Shown piece after piece: positions 11,545 to 23,011 of a DNA stretch of 64,000 bases. Within the stretch, counting starts at the first letter, position 1. Each line of letters starts with the position of its first letter. This DNA comes from Procambarus clarkii (taxonomy: Eukaryota > Arthropoda > Malacostraca > Decapoda > Cambaridae). The notes below the pieces were generated by a model. The model was not told the origin of the DNA. It was given only the letters and a program-made list of their open reading frames with translations, and did not search any database. The translations under genes and the position numbers were made by a program. The stretch spans positions 14,774,952-14,838,951 of the forward strand of contig NC_091208.1 in the NCBI RefSeq assembly GCF_040958095.1, read 5' to 3'.

Positions 11545-13432
11545 ATTCATGAGGCGTCCTCCTTAGTGCATGACGTCACTGGGGTCCTGCTTAGTGCATG
11601 ACGTCACTGGGGTCCTGCTTAGTGCATGATGTCATTGGGTTCATGCTTAGTGCATGACGTCACTGGGGTCCTGCTTAGTGCATGACGTCACTGGGGTCCT
11701 GCTTAGTGCATGACGTCACTGGGGTCCTGCTTAGTGCATGATGTCGTTGGGTTCATGCTTAGTGCATGACGTCACTGGGGTCCTGCTTAGTGCATAATGT
11801 CATTGGGTTCATGCTTAGTGCATGACGTCACTGGGGTCCTGCTTAGTGCATGACGTCACTGGGGTCCTGCTTAGTGCATGATGTCATTGGGTTCCTACTT
11901 AGTGCATGACATCACTAGGGTCCTACTTCGTTCATGCCGTCACTGGGGTCCTGCTTAATGCATGACGTCACTGGGGTCCTATTTAGAGCATGACGTCACT
12001 GGGTCCTACTTAGTGCATGACGTCACTAGGGTCCTGCTTAGTGTATGACGTCAGTAGGGTCCTGCATAGTGCATGACGTCCCTGGGGTCCTTCTTATTGC
12101 ATGACGTCACTGGGGTCCTGCTTAGTGCATAATGTCACTGGGGTCCTGCTTAGTACATGATGGCACTGGGGTCTTGCTTAGTGTATGACGTCAGTAGGGT
12201 CCTGCTTAGTGCATGACGTCACTGGGGTCCTGCTTATTGCATGACGTCACTGGGGTCCTGCTTAGTGCATGATGTCACTGGTGTCCTGCTTAGCGCATGA
12301 CGTCCTGCTTAGTGTGTGACGTCACTGGGGTCCTGCTTAGTACATGACGTCACTGAGGTCCTGCTTAGCGCACGACGTCACTAGGGTCCTGCTTAGTGTA
12401 TGACGTCACTGGGGTCCTAGTTGCTTAGTACATGACGTCACTGGGGTCCTGCTTAGTGCATGACGTCACTGGGGTCTTGCTTACTACATGACGTCACTGG
12501 GGTCCTGCTTAGTGTATGACTGTCACTAGGGTCCTGCTTAGCATATGACGTCACGGGGGTCCTGCTTAGTACATGACGTCACTGGGGTCCTGTTAGTGCA
12601 TGACGTCACTAGGGTCCTTCTTAGTGCATGACGTCACTGGGGTCCTGCTTAGCGCATGACGTCACTGGGGTCTTGCTTAGTGCATGACGTCACTGGGGTC
12701 CTGCTTAGCGCATGACGTCACTGGGAACCTGCTTACCGCATAACGTCACTGGGTTTCTGCTTAGTGCATGACGTCATCGGGTTCATGCTTAGCGTATGAC
12801 GTCACTGGGGTCCTGCTAAGTGTATGACGTCACTGGGGTCCCGCATAGAGCAAGACGTCGTCACTATGGACCTGCTTGGTGTATGATGTCACCGGGGGTC
12901 CTGCTTTGTGCATGATGTCACTGGGGTCCTGCTTAGTGCATGACGTCACTGGGGTTCTGCTTAGTGCATGATGTCACTGGGGTCCTGCTTAGCGCATGAC
13001 GTCACTGGGGTTCTGCTTAGTGCATGATGTCACTGGGGTTCAGCTTAGTGCATGACGTCACCGGGGTGCTGCTTAGTGCATGACGTCCCTGGGGTCCTGC
13101 TTAGGGTATGACGTCACTGGGGTCCCGCATAGAGCAAGACGTCGTCACTATGGACCTGCTTGGTGTATGATGTCACCGGGGTCCTGCTTAGTGCATGATG
13201 TCACTGGGGTCCTGCTTAGTGCATGGCGTCACTGGGATCTGCTTAGTGCATGACGTCACTGGGGTTCTGCTTAGTTCATGACGTCACTGGAGTCCTGCTT
13301 AGTGCATGACGTCACTGGAGTCCTGCTTTGTGCATGACGTCACTGGGGTCCTGCTTAGTGCATGACGTCACTGGGGTCCTGCTCAGTGCATGACGTCACT
13401 GGGGTCCTGCTTAGTGCATGACGTCACTGGTC
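11545..13432 (+). repeat. 28-bp minisatellite with a CRE-like TGACGTCA in most units
   Basis: Span divided by period gives about 65-67 units of 28 bp, consensus TGCTTAGTGCATGACGTCAC followed by TGGGGTCC. Each full unit contains TGACGTCA, the palindromic CREB/ATF binding consensus. Variants change CG to TG or alter one base, as expected from CpG decay. No coding content. Confidence 0.93.
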
Positions 13433-13671
13433 TCTCACTGTCAGTACTTGGTCACGTGACCCTAAATGTGTCACTGAGTACTGTGAAGTTGTTCTACTTT
13501 GCACGGTCGTGTTTAACGGAAATAATTCATTAAAATACAGAGCCTGACACCAGCCTCATTACATAATACACTGTAACATTTCAGCCATTTCCCCTGGGTA
13601 GCGTGTCAAGTTGTCCTCCTAATAGAACGTGGCCACCTGTTGGCTCTAGGCTTACTGCTCTGTGGCCACCT
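13433..13671. other. No gene seen between two minisatellites
   Basis: Unique sequence. A frame beginning ATG at 13,603 runs into the next array but has no recognisable domain. Confidence 0.5.
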
Positions 13672-14193
13672 GACCAAAACACCAACAACAAGAAACACCA
13701 GCGTGACCAAAACACCAACAACAAGAAACACCAGCGTGACCAAAACACCAACAACAAGAATCACCAGCGTGACCAAAACACCAACAACAAGAAACACCAG
13801 CGTGACCAAAACACCAACAACAAGAAACACCAGCGTGACCAAAACACCAACAACAAGAAACACCAGCGTGACCAAAACACCAACAACAAGAAACACCAGC
13901 GTGACCAAAACACCAACAACAAGAAACACCAGCGTGACCAAAACACCAACAACAAGAAACACCAGCGTGACCAAAACACCAACAACAAGAAACACCAGCG
14001 TGACCAAAACACCAACAACAAGAAACACCAGCGTGACCAAAACACCAACAACAAGAAACACCAGCGTGACCAAAACACCAACAACAAGAAACACCAGCGT
14101 GACCAAAACACCAACAACAAGAAACACCAGCGTGACCAAAACACCAACAACAAGAAACACCAGCGTGACCAAAACACCAACAACAAGAAACAC
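13672..14193 (+). repeat. 33-bp minisatellite, about 16 near-identical units
   Basis: The unit is GACCAAAACACCAACAACAA followed by GAAACACCAGCGT. I see only one substitution (AATCACC) inside the array before the last, diverging unit. A period of 33 keeps all frames open, and one reads DQNTNNKKHQR. Whether it is translated is unknown. I treat it as a non-coding minisatellite. Confidence 0.93.
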
Positions 14194-15044
14194 ATGTTTA
14201 AGGCAAGTTTCGATCACTGTAGTCAACATCACCACTGTGATCCCTACTCACTACAAAGAGTAATGTTTAAAGTGTCTAATGGTTATTCAAAAATTTGAAA
14301 TCTTTTTAGAATGATTGAACGCTTTTCTAGTTTCTTTTTATATAAATACTATATTTTTTAAATTAAATATAGTAGTAGAATTTTGAGCTAAATTTTTTTA
14401 AAATTTTAAATCATTTTAAAAACTTTTAATAGCCTTTTTGTATTTTTATATTGCTAAATAAATCGCAATATTATTTTTTTTTGTTTATGAGCGTATTGTA
14501 TATAAGAAATAATAAGTATTAATATCGTGCTCATATTCCTACACTCATAAGGTCGTCTGGTCGTCGATTTCTATACCACTTTATTGGGTGACTTTTATAT
14601 TTACTATTTCTTATGTTCATTCCACCGGAAATTTTGTGATGACACTTTGAATACCTGAATACCTGGTCACTGTAATGAAGCCAGGTTTCAGATAATCTGA
14701 ATATTTACTCTATTCTGGAATAGATAGGAATTTCTGTGAATATGAATTACTGAAATAAGAAACATTATATGTCAGATGTGCACAACATGAGGATTAAACA
14801 ACCCTCCTTCTAATGCATAGTAACACAATTTAACAATATTTGTTCCTGGCCAGTGAGTGATGTTTAGTAATTTCTAACGCCTCCAAAGAATAGAATATGG
14901 TTATTATTCCCCCCAGACTTTGCTTTTGTAACCAGGTCAGTGATACTCTGACATTTACATTTTTTCAATTAGAAAGGAACGAATTTGTGTCTTTTAGTTT
15001 ACAAAAAGTCAGAAATCTATTTATAAATGAAAATTAACATGTAT
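14194..15044. other. AT-rich sequence, no gene seen
   Basis: Runs of A and T between 14,330 and 14,500. No ORF or RNA gene recognised. Confidence 0.5.
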
Positions 15045-16110
15045 TTATACTAACGTTATAGTTAAATGATTACAAAACATTTTCAAGTGTATAGTTTTTT
15101 TAGATTTACCTTTAAACTGTAAATCACTTCCACCTATCAGCGCCCAAATGTTGCCCTCTATCATGTTCTGCATAGCAGAACAAAGCACAATGTTCAGTAT
15201 AGCAGAACATAATCTTTGGACTTTGGTAGCAGCGTTCAAAGTCCAGTATATCCTGGTGGATGCACACGCCCAGGTTCTTCTTGAATTGATGAATATGAGC
15301 GTCAGGAATATGAACTTTAAAGGACATTGTGCAGCCCATTGTGCCATAGTTCTATTCGCAACCAGCTCCACATAGTTGACGGCCGTGTGACTGCCCGCTT
15401 CAACAACACAAAACAAAAGCTGTTCCATGCTACTTTCTCCTTCATAGTGAGCATCTTGGAGAATTTCTTGTACTCCAAGATCTTTTTATCTGTGATCCGA
15501 CAAAGAAACCGACTTTGATCTTTGCCACGAACTGGTGAGGGAAAAAGTCTTGAAGGAACTTGAAGGCTACCGACTCTTATCAGAAGCTTTGATCAATTGT
15601 TTCAAAGTCCAAATTTATTGTGCAGGGGAGGCATGAGCATCTCCTGGAGTCCACCGTGGCTCCCACTTCACACTGTTCCTGCTCACAGAGAACTAAATTT
15701 GCCCTGGCTTGTTCTGCCTGTTGTTAATTGTTCCCCAACCTGTTCTAACAAAATGGCGTATTTTAACTTATACTGTACCTAAGGCCAAAAATTGTTGTAC
15801 TAGAAAATGGTACCGGCTCACGAAATTAATATACTGTTCCGTTTTCTGTTGTAGGTTCTATGGTAGGTTAGGATAAAGGCACTTTAGTACGAAAGTTTCT
15901 TGTCGTTGGGAAACCTTAGGAGGACGGGCTGTGTTCTTGCCTTCCCAAAGGCAAAGATGGAAAGGGTAACTTGTAAAAACCACATAAAAGACCCCACCAG
16001 AAATGCCACTATAGTATTTTGAAGCCTCTAATGACCTCCCAGCATCACCCTTCAAGGGGTCCAGCAAGGTCTTGATGCTGTTGTAATCCTCTATGACGTG
16101 CACTGATTGT
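15045..16110 (-). pseudogene. Relic of an uncharacterised arthropod multigene family
   Basis: On the minus strand fragments in different frames align in order with a protein type I recall as common and unannotated in arthropod genomes. At about 16,100-15,860: KYYSG...FYVVFTSYPFHLCLWEGKN, like a FCFLCxWDSR block. At about 15,540-15,420: KVGFFVGSQIKKIL and MKEKVAWNSF, like GYFIGPQIRKL...EKAAWKSF. At about 15,330-15,230: FKKNLGVCIHQDILDFERCYQ, like a FHQDILDFERRYQG block. At about 15,180-15,060: GNIWALIGGSDLQ...KSKKTIH, like an IWGLIRESDLQY block. Frameshifts, an insertion near 15,200 and missing segments show it is dead. The function of the family is unknown to me, and assignment of the first block is the weakest. 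Confidence 0.55.
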
Positions 16111-17259
16111 GACAGGGCAAGAAATAGGTACTTGTTCCTATTATGGACCCGTTCTTAAAGTTACTACACGTTTATTCAGCACTGAATTTATTTGGCATGT
16201 TCTGAAAAAATCATAAATTTCAAAATATGACTGTCCTGGTCACGAAAGGAAAGTTTGTAATTTCCATTTTCTGTACTTTGGTGGCATAAACATTTATGAT
16301 AAATCACTTATTACCCAAGAACAAAAAAAAGTGTTACACAGTGCACCTCTGTGGTATACTGTACTAACACGAATCTATGAAATATTTCCAATGAAACAAG
16401 AGGCAGATGTAAGATGCACTGAGGGAAGTCTTGCAATTTTAATGTTTCTGCCTTCCCAGATTTTAACCTGCCCCAGATATTTTAAAAGACTTTCTGAGTC
16501 TTTTTCTACCTAAAACTGACTAAATGGTGTAATTTTTAGGTACACATTTTTTTGCTTTAAAATCTACAATTCCAATAAAACAATAATAATGAACTAAAAA
16601 ATAATTATTACCAAACGATTGTGAAAGTTAATATTTTGTAGGATATTATTATTTTCCATAAAACTTCATGAAATTAAAAATAATAATATTAATTTAAACA
16701 AGTAGTGAAGTTGATGACTTTAACTCTACATTCACCTGAGCAGGTAAGCCAATTAGGCACCCCACTGTGTAGGTGGTGTGCAGGTGTCTAGTTCTGGGGG
16801 TTCCCTGGGGGCCGTCCGGCCGCGCAGCACCAGTCCCCAGGTAGAATTGTGTGTAGGACTGACTGTGTGGGTCGAGAGGATAATGGAGGGTAAGTGACAG
16901 TAGTTGTGTTTAGCATATGTGGAGGTGTGTAATCTGAAAATATACATGTAGATAGCATAGAGTTAAGCAGTGTGAGTAGTTAATAATAATAACAGTATGT
17001 AGGAAGGATATGTTGAGGGCATAGAGGGAGACCCCCATCCCATAGATGGATCGGGGGGGGGGGTAGGAGATCGAGCTTTTAAGATGTGGGGTTAGGGGTA
17101 GGGCACATGAAGGAGGTAAAGGGGAGCGGGCAGTAGCTTTGACTGATAGCGAGGTCTCTGTTTTATGTAGTGTAAATATTTTTACCAATTCTTTGCCTGT
17201 GGTGGTGGGGTCTCCAATATCTTCATGTCGGAGTCGAGAGGTGTACACGGTAGGAGGTC
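16111..17259. other. No gene seen
   Basis: Unique or diverged repeat sequence, AT-rich to 16,730 and GC-richer after. Short frames here have no recognisable content. Confidence 0.5.
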
Positions 17260-17732
17260 ACAGTAACAAATGAGGGTGTGACTTTACCCGTAGTGTTTTT
17301 GTAAACAGGGTGGGTGGGGCAACCCTCTCCTTCCCCTCCCTTACCTTGCTTCCAGAGTGGTAAGAAGCAAGACCACATACCACCACATAGACCTGAGGAG
17401 TGTCACCACAAGGCACGTGGATGTGTGCAGGAGCGAGTGTTTTGAACCGCTCTCCTCTTGAAGGGCAAGACGCATCTGCTAGGAATAACAGCAATACGGC
17501 GTACCATACTCACTCCTGTCACAGTTCACACCGCCACATAGCAGCAGCAGCAGATCATAGGCTATGAGGCAGATCACATGCTAGCAGAGCACTCAGGGAC
17601 TGGTGTGTGGTCTTTGACGCTCCGTGCATGAGTGGGCGGTCTTTGCGTTAAGAAGGTGTCATATGTCGCACCCTCCCCTCCCATGCAGGTGACAGTTATC
17701 AATTCCCCGGGAGAGGCCGAGAGGGAGAGAGA
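17260..17732. repeat. Part of dispersed patchwork repeat (family E context)
   Basis: Blocks such as the ACATAG...CATGAGGCA...ATCACATG stretch recur near 20,240, 21,745 and 18,490. A GTCGCACCCTCCCCTCC...CATGCAGGTGACAGTTATC block near 17,670 recurs at about 18,040 and 19,850. The region is a diverged copy of a unit that makes up most of 17-22 kb. Confidence 0.6.
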
Positions 17733-17970
17733 GCCGGTCGGCCGAGCGGACAGCACGCTGGACTTGTGATCCTGTGGTCCCGGGTTCGATCCCGGGCGCC
17801 AGCGAGAAACAATGGGCAGAGTTTCTTTCACCCTATGCCCCTGTTACCTAACAGTAAATAGGTACCTGGGTGTTAGTCAGCTGGCACGGGTTGCTTCCTG
17901 GGGGTGGAGGCCTGGTCGAGGACGGGCCGCGGCGACACTAAAAAGCCCCGAAATCATCTCAAGATAACCT
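17733..17970 (+). mobile_element. tRNA-derived SINE, copy 1
   Basis: The tRNA-like head has GGCCGAGCGG (A-box region) and GGGTTCGATCCC (B box), the internal polymerase III promoter of a Ser/Leu-type tRNA. The body carries TTTCACCCTATGCCCCTGTT and the GGTACCTGGGTGTTAGTCAG motif, and the end is CATCTCAAGATAACCT. Near-identical copies occur at 42,858-43,097 (minus) and 46,845-47,089, and a diverged one at 44,262-44,518. Confidence 0.88.
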
Positions 17971-17997
17971 CCCCACTTTACATTCCCCAGCCCCTAC

Positions 17998-18180
17998 CTC
18001 GCTTCCAGAGCGGTACATACCCAGGAGTGGACTGTGTTCGTGTTGTGCACCCTCCCCACCCCTCCCCCCCTCCAATGCAGGTGAGAGTTATCAATTACTC
18101 GACAATTCCCCTCTTCACATTTCCCCAGTCCTCCATAAATGAGGCAAAAAATAGTAAACACATTATATATATCACTGTAT
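17998..18180 (+). repeat. Dispersed repeat family E copy
   Basis: Shares the CACCCTCC...ATGCAGGTGAGAGTTATCAATT block, the CACATTTCCCCAGTCCTCCA block and the ATAAATGAGGCAAAAAATAG end with 19,850-19,960 and, inverted, with 10,284-10,400. Confidence 0.75.
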
Positions 18181-18574
18181 TCATATTAAATAATGACTAT
18201 AGCCCGAGGTAGAGAATTTTTAATTTTGCTTGGACTCTGAGTAAGGACCCTCATCGTATACCACTCTTCAATTTTCAATCAAATCAGTGCCAGCATCACT
18301 CAGAAAACTTGGTCAAAGTCAGTCAGTAAGCGTTTACTGAATGAGGGAAACATTTTTTACATCTTTTAAGGAGACTACCAGTCTTTATTTTTCATTCTTT
18401 TTATCAAATCAAATCAGTGCCAGCATCAGTCAGTAAACTTTGTCAAAGACAGATAGTTAGCATTTACTGAATTCCAACCCAACATAAACAGTGTGTCTTG
18501 GCTAGCAGACCACATAGGAGCGGTGTGAGCTCTTTGACGACAGTGGGGGAGTAGTCTGTGTTCGCGTTTAAGGA

Positions 18575-19857
18575 GGAGGTGTAGTGTTACTACCAGGAGA
18601 GTGTCGCACCCTCCACTCACCCCCTCTCACAGGTGTAGTGTTACTACCAGGAGAGTGTCGCACCCTCCACTCACCCCCTCTCACAGGTATAGTGTTACTA
18701 CCAGGAGAGTGTCGCACCCTCCACTCACCCCCCCTCACAGGTGTAGTGTTACTACCAGGAGAGTGTCGCACCCTCCACTCACCCCCCTCACAGGTGTAGT
18801 GTTACTACCAGGAGAGTGTCGCACCCTCCACTCACCCCCCCTCACAGGTGTAGTGTTACTACCAGGAGAGTGTCGCACCCTCCACTCACCCCCCTCACAG
18901 GTGTAGTGTTACTACCAGGAGAGTGTCGCACCCTCCACTCACCCCCCCCTCACAGGTGTAGTGTTACTACCAGGAGAGTGTCGCACCCTCCACTCACCCC
19001 CCTCACAGGTGTAGTGTTACTACCAGGAGAGTGTCGCACCCTCCACTCACCCCCCCTCACAGGTGTAGTGTTACTACCAGGAGAGTGTCGCACCCTCCAC
19101 TCACCCCCCTCACAGGTGTAGTGTTACTACCAGGAGAGTGTCGCACCCTCCACTCACCCCCCCTCACAGGTGTAGTGTTACTACCAGGAGAGTGTCGCAC
19201 CCTCCACTCACCCCCCCTCACAGGTGTAGTGTTACTACCAGGAGAGTGTCGCACCCTCCACTCACCCCCCCCTCACAGGTGTAGTGTTACTACCAGGAGA
19301 GTGTCGCACCCTCCACTCACCCCCCTCACAGGTGTAGTGTTACTACCAGGAGAGTGTCGCACCCTCCACTCACCCCCCCTCACAGGTGTAGTGTTACTAC
19401 CAGGAGAGTGTCGCACCCTCCACTCACCCCCTCACAGGTGTAGTGTTACTACCAGGAGAGTGTCGCACCCTCCACTCACCCCCCTCACAGGTGTAGTGTT
19501 ACTACCAGGAGAGTGTCGCACCCTCCACTCACCCACCTCACAGGTGTAGTGTTACTACCAGGAGAGTGTTGCACCCTCCACTCACCCCCCTCACAGGTGT
19601 AGTGTTACTACCAGGAGAGTGTCGCACCCTCCACTCACCCCCCTCACAGGTGTAGTGTTACTACCAGGAGAGTGTCGCACCCTCCACTCACCCCCCCTCA
19701 CAGGTGTAGTGTTACTACCAGGAGAGTGTCGCACCCTCCACTCACCCCCCTCACAGGTGTAGTGTTACTACCAGGAGAGTGTCGCACCCTCCACTCACCC
19801 CCCTCACAGGTGTAGTGTTACTACCAGGAGAGTGTCGCACCCTCCACTCACCCCCCT
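18575..19857 (+). repeat. 53-54-bp minisatellite, about 24 units
   Basis: The unit begins CACAGGTGTAGTGTTACTAC and ends GCACCCTCCACTCACC plus a run of C. Length differences between units come almost entirely from the C run before CTCACAG. Otherwise units are almost identical. The array sits at the CACCCTCC position of family E, so it appears to be an internal expansion of one family copy. Confidence 0.93.
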
Positions 19858-19975
19858 CACATGCAGCCGACAGTTATCAATTACTTGACAATTCCACACT
19901 TCACATTTCCTCAGTCCACCATAAACGAGGCAAAATAGTCAGGGGAAAGTAAACACATTACATATAATTTTATTC
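19858..19975 (+). repeat. Dispersed repeat family E copy (right flank of minisatellite)
   Basis: ATGCAGCCGACAGTTATCAA and CATAAACGAGGCAAAATAG match the family and directly follow the last minisatellite unit. Confidence 0.75.
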
Positions 19976-20008
19976 TTTTATTAAACACTTAAGAGATTTA
20001 CAACGACA

Positions 20009-20009
20009 A

Positions 20010-20062
<53 letters not shown>
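20009..20062. repeat. AAT/ATT trinucleotide palindromic microsatellite
   Basis: Nine or so AAT units run straight into ATT units, giving a self-complementary tract. Confidence 0.9.
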
Positions 20063-20064
<2 letters not shown>

Positions 20065-20065
20065 A

Positions 20066-22289
20066 TGGCTACTACTTTGGTGGCTTAAGCAGTAGGCAGA
20101 CATTATGTTACAGCTGAATAACCTATTACCGAGGTATTAGTAAAAACACGCACCAGTGCGGTTGTCGCCCTTCTGCCTTAATCGTTTTTAAAGTTAACAG
20201 AGGGGGTCTGGGGAGAGCACAGAGCTCATACCACCGCATAGGGCCATGAGGCACATAGGGATCACATGACGGGAGAGCAGTTAAGACCGGTCTGACCTCT
20301 CTGATGCCCGGTGCGTGACTGGGTACATGACTGCAATACCCCACACCATAGCCGCTTCTGTCGCCACTCCCTCCTTTTCCCCCTACACTTAGCACACTCC
20401 ATTTACTTGTCAGCCGTGGGTTTTTTTGGCACTTACATGCTTGTCTGTATTCAGAACAAATTAGTAGTAAAAGGGTGTAAGTAAACATATAGCAACCTAC
20501 ATGCTTTTTTCAGTATTCAGATCATTAAATAGTTACTTAATTAGGAGAAAAGTAGCTGACATCTCTGCCCTTTCCTTTCTCCGGATGCATCTGTTCACAT
20601 AATTTTTTTTTCCTTTCACTTAATGCCTCTGTTAGTTTTTAAGTTTTCACTGCAGTGGATTGAAGACTGTATCAGGCTACAGGGATTCAAGTCATTGCTA
20701 CTGTGTGTTTTACATCTCGTAACGTAATGGGACCATCTTGCAAACACCATTCAATTACTGTGTGACTGTTTTCTCAGTTCTTGGAACACAGTCAATGTAA
20801 CGTAACGCGGAAAATCGGGCGTTCTGCTGTCCAAATAAATATCATTGAAATGTATGCGTGTCTACTCAATCTCCCTCGCCTCTACATCCAACACTAACAC
20901 CAAATATTACTGTGCAGTCTTTGTAACACACAATGGCATTAGTGCTGTCTGTCTGCCTCTCTCTGTCAACCCCCGCCAGGGTTTAACCAGCTGTGGTCGA
21001 TGTGCGCCTGCTCTCATCTCAGCTAACTTACCCTCACATCCGACGACACATGCCTCTCGTCCATCACACATTTCCTTAACCCTGTAGTCTGTCTACATTT
21101 CTCATAGCTTCTACCATCACTCAGTAACTCAGTAAAGGCAGTCAGTCAGTCAGTCAGTCAAACAGCAACAGTGGACTGAAGATTGTAATATACTATTGGG
21201 ATAGACCGCTTCTCTCTCTCGGGCTGAGCCATTAGTGAAATACCCTGCTTCAATTTGCTAGGACATAGGATCTACAGTTTCATCAGGATGACCTTATGCC
21301 ATTAGCACTGTGTGACACTGACCCTCCTTAACGAGATGACTGCGTGCAACATTATCCCAGCGAAAACATAGACTTTTAATATCAGAGCAAGACAATGACA
21401 CAGAATGTTCAGCACTCTTAATATTTTTATTAGAGCACTGATAACATAGCATAATGTAAGATTTTTTTCACATTTCATTTCGCGTGTGTAGATTTAGTTT
21501 AAAGCAAAAGGTGACACACGAGAACATGAACGAATAGGGTTGAGATAGGAGGAAAGGCTTCGTGGAAGATAGAAGAGCTGAGAAGACATGTTCGCTATCA
21601 ACAATTCTAATATTTCTTGCATACCTGCAGACCTGACCAGAAAAGCAGTCAGTCAGTCAGTCAAACATTTTTATAATTTAAAGTTTTCACGTCTTAAAAA
21701 AGGGGACTACCAGTCTTCAATTTTTCTTCTATCAAATCAAACAGGCATGAGGACCACTACCACATGATTGCGGGGGAGCGAGCATTCGAGCGGTGCACCT
21801 CTTGATGTCTGTCTGTTGCGTGACTGGCTTAATGACCATAATATCCCACATCATACCTACTCCTGCATACCTCACCCCCCTACACTTAGTAACGTAACGT
21901 GGAAATCAACTTTCAGTCTGATGTCCAAATAACATTATTGAAAATGTGAAGCATGTTTAGCCCTAGCTCCATTACATCCAAACACCAAATAAAATATTAC
22001 TGCACGCCTGTTTAGTTCTTGTAACACATTATATCGTTACGTAACGTAACGTGGAAATTAACTTTCTGTCTGATGACCAAATAACATTTTTGAAAATGTG
22101 AAGCATGTTTATGGGGCGTTAGCGCTTTCTGTCCGTCATTCCGTCTCGTTAGGGTCAGGCCTTCGTAAAAGCTCGGTCGTGTCTCTCGTTATTGCTGAGT
22201 TGTCACTCAGCACCAACCCTCTCTCATCCCCCCATTAGGGCTCGATCTAGCAGCTGTCTAATCTTCACCTTTGAGAATCCATAACTGAC
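20066..22289. repeat. Diverged dispersed repeat patchwork, no gene seen
   Basis: Repeated blocks include a GTAACGTAACG(C/T)GGAAA segment with the downstream CCAAATAA...TTGAAA sequence at about 20,795, 21,890 and 22,035, and GATGCA(T)CTGTTCACATA-type blocks shared with 37,430-37,640. A GTCA tetranucleotide run lies at 21,151-21,170. No coding content is recognised. Confidence 0.6.
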
Positions 22290-22850
22290 ATGGATTCGTA
22301 ACAGTTACCCACTTAGTGGAAGATGATAGACTTGAGGAAGACGTCCTAGAAGAACTAGCTTAAGGGTCAAATGATCAGTTAGCATTAAAACGCCTTGAGT
22401 TAGAATCTCAGCTTGAACTAGCTAGACTAGAGGCTCAAAAGCAACAGAGAGAATTAGAGGCAGAGGCTCAACAGAGAGACATTGAGACTCAACAGAGACA
22501 ACAACAAGTAGAACTTCAGGCACAGAATGCCAGAATTGCGGCTCCGTTGAAGTTTGAGGAAGCTAAGAATAAGCAAGCAAAGGAACAAACTAGACAATTA
22601 GAAGTTAAATGACAAATGCAGCAGAAGATGCTAAGAGAGTTAAGGCACAGAGAATTGCAACTGGCCATGGTAACACTAGTAATATTTCAAACAGTACCAA
22701 TTCTCCGTCTAGGATTAATAAATATGTCCAGTTGCCAAAATTTAATTAGGAAGATCCCGAGGTCTTCTCTCATTTTTCTAAAATTGCAGTCAGCATGAAT
22801 TGGCCTGTAGAACAGTGGGTTGCAATAATGCAAAGCCAGTTAAAAGGCCA
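22290..22850 (+). pseudogene. gag relic related to element C
   Basis: The translated pieces follow the gag of element C: LVEDDRLEEDVLEEL, then a Glu/Gln-rich coiled-coil stretch (RLELESQLELARLEAQK), a NISNSTN-like linker, NKYVQLPKF, and EDPEVFSHFSKIAVSMNWPV...WVAIMQSQLKG with stops and frameshifts (for example TGA at about 22,610 and TAG at about 22,748). It stops where a minus-strand RT fragment begins. Confidence 0.75.
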
Positions 22851-22851
22851 C

Positions 22852-23011
22852 TTTATGTCCAACATAGATTATAGTGCCTTTTGCCCAACTGCATTTGTTG
22901 GCATTTACTGTTAAATTGGCACTCTGCAACACTGTAAATAACTTCTTAAGACCTGACAGGTGGTCTGTCCAACACTTACTATACAAGACTATATCAGCTA
23001 GGTATGCCCTG
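22852..23011 (-). pseudogene. Gypsy reverse transcriptase fragment
   Basis: The minus strand reads AYLADIVLYSKCWTDHLSGL, then LKKLFTVLQSANLTVNANKC and a SWAKGTIIYVGHK end. This is the region just around and after the YLDD box of a Gypsy RT, with YLAD in place of YLDD. An LTR begins at 23,012. It could be the pol of element D, whose gag relic lies further up on the same strand. Confidence 0.75.

Noticed and set aside
11545..13432. CRISPR array (regular repeats)
   Set aside because: There are no spacers: units are contiguous tandem repeats, and the genome is clearly eukaryotic.
13603..14298. 231-residue repeat protein (DQNTNNKKHQR repeats)
   Set aside because: The 33-bp array is open in every frame and there is no domain or codon signal favouring one.
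17733..17810. Functional tRNA gene
   Set aside because: A and B boxes are present, but the acceptor stem does not close, the sequence continues into a conserved SINE body and it recurs in several places.
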